64,000 nucleotides of DNA from the NCBI GenBank assembly GCA_035610365.1, contig CM069436.1:38013117-38077116 (forward strand). The letters are read 5' to 3'. The stretch is from Aquatica leii (Eukaryota > Arthropoda > Insecta > Coleoptera > Lampyridae). Made by a program: the position numbers and the translations under genes. The notes beneath the pieces were generated by a model. The model saw only the letters and a program-made list of their open reading frames with translations. It did not search any database and was not told where the DNA came from. Numbering within the stretch: position 1 is the first letter of the stretch; every line of letters begins with the position of its first letter. Of this stretch, positions 62,869 to 64,000 are shown piece after piece.

Positions 62869-62906
62869 GATACACTCTAAATGGACTTACCTTAATAGAG
62901 TGTATC
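62869..62906 (-). promoter_or_regulatory. Hairpin with a splice-donor consensus in its loop
   Basis: Arms GATACACTCTA (62869-62879) and TAGAGTGTATC (62896-62906) are perfect. The minus-strand loop contains AAG|GTAAGT, an optimal donor. Confidence 0.45.
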
Positions 62907-63528
62907 TCACAACATCTGAAATTAACTTAAATTTTGCATAACGCGGAGGCCGACGGAATTTAAAGCTTGTTTACAATTTAACTATTTAACATATATTTGC
63001 ACACTCAAAACAAAATAAAACTATTGAAATTAACGCAAGTTAATAAAATTAACAAAACAAAGCAAAAAAATGTAAGTAAACATGAAAGTTAAAACCAAAA
63101 TAAAATTAAACAAATTAAGTTAAGTGAATAAATGAAAAAAAAAATAAAACAAAACCAGAATTTTAAAGAAATGAAACACGTAAGAACATTACATAAAAAT
63201 TACTTAAATGTAAAATGAAATAAATTCATTTAAAACCAAGATCAAAACTTTAATAGTAACATTTTTCCGGTTATTGTCAAACAAATTTTTAACACGAGAT
63301 TTAGTCACATAGTTTCGACAAATACGGACAATAATCATTTATTAATTTATTATCGATGAAATCGTTAATTCGCACACTCATTTTTCTTAAAAACCAAAGC
63401 ATTTAAGACACTTAAACGCGTAAATACGCAAATTCAAAAATTTTAAGTAATTGGTACAAAATAAATACCTTAATTTGTCGTCGTCGCAAACCCAGGAAAG
63501 AACTTGTGGTTGATCCTGGGTTGCCAGA

Positions 63529-64000
63529 TGTAATCAGGAAGAAACATTGAAGGGTGTCCCTAGAGGAGTATGTACCATCGGAAGGTTCTCATTACCCGCC
63601 ACGAAGGCAAAGATATAACTGCGTCAGACCACTTAAAGAACACAGTTCTACACTTCGTAAAATAAAAAACTGCAAGCGCGTGAAATTCTCTTAACAGCCG
63701 TAGATTCTACGAACTAGGAAAAACAAAACTTCACAAACTGCACTGAAAATTCACGTTTTCGGCATACTACTTTCGCGGCGTTACTTCCTCTCAAGAGGAT
63801 GAGTTTACCACTCCAAAATCAACTAACAAACTATCTTATTAAAGCATTTCGACGACTGTTAACTAACTGGGCTTTTTTTCTTCACCAAAATCGCTTATAC
63901 ATACAAGCTTATTCGTCTACGATTTCCACAATGGCTATGTTCGAAACTCCATAAAAGAAAATAATCTCACCAAGAAGTGTAAGGAGGATGCAAACAGATT
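63529..64000 (-). repeat. Possible LTR of a retroelement running off the right edge
   Basis: TG at 63529 starts TGTAATCAGG. Inside it the minus strand reads TCTGGCAACCCAGGATC, a primer-site-like TGG start. The other LTR boundary and partner are outside the window or absent. Confidence 0.3.

Overview
This is an AT-rich nuclear window from an animal, almost certainly an insect. A beetle is plausible but not proven. The evidence is intron-containing genes with GT-AG splice sites, an insect-style Tret1-like sugar transporter, a primer site matching initiator tRNA-Met, and a mix of BEL/Pao, Gypsy, Copia, LINE, Penelope-like, piggyBac, hAT, mariner and KRBA2-type elements typical of insect genomes. 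There is no sign of prokaryotic operons or CRISPR.

Only two host genes are clearly supported. One is a 12-TM sugar (trehalose-type) transporter on the + strand: five coding exons at 12968-14557, preceded by a TATA/Inr core promoter near 12448-12485 with a cluster of heat-shock-element motifs directly upstream. The other is a complete enolase gene on the - strand: coding exons 25477-24980, 22535-22271, 22219-21951 and 21901-21632, giving 433 aa, with a 2.4 kb intron holding a small inverted-repeat element. A possible short secreted protein lies at 26317-26108.

Layout. 1-1361: 5' end of a Copia element (-). 1640-2052: Penelope-like 3' end. 3775-8905: LINE (-) split by a piggyBac copy (5921-7362) that itself contains a LINE fragment. 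8926-9540: mariner-like DDE fragment. 9806-10675: LTR copy and a 64-bp-arm palindrome. 11085-11300: THAP pseudogene. 12300-14720: transporter locus. 15333-17733: long-TIR element containing a GTTACATT minisatellite split by a solo LTR. 18290-20700: decayed Gypsy (+). 21632-25800: enolase. 26478-30690: hAT and other TIR elements plus a Penelope-like copy. 30720-40715: a Gypsy pol split by a full-length BEL/Pao element, itself carrying a TA-flanked 2.0 kb DNA element and two copies of one hAT-type MITE. 40984-44058: MITE, tandem duplication and microsatellite. 44059-48958: young Gypsy with LTRs about 99% identical. 49060-52030: two copies of a TIR element and a perfect hairpin. 52500-54553: KRBA2-like integrase element. 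57110-59470: second LINE. 60158-64000: KRBA2 remnant, LTR-like sequence and a probable retroelement leader running off the right edge.

The window is therefore mostly a layered transposon cemetery around two host genes. Insertion order can be read directly from target-site duplications: GGGCT for Pao, TA for the element in gag, 8-bp duplications for hAT, TTAA for piggyBac and GGTT for the solo LTR. I found no convincing novel multigene system. The best leads are the heat-shock-type promoter on a sugar transporter and several non-autonomous elements of unusual internal structure.
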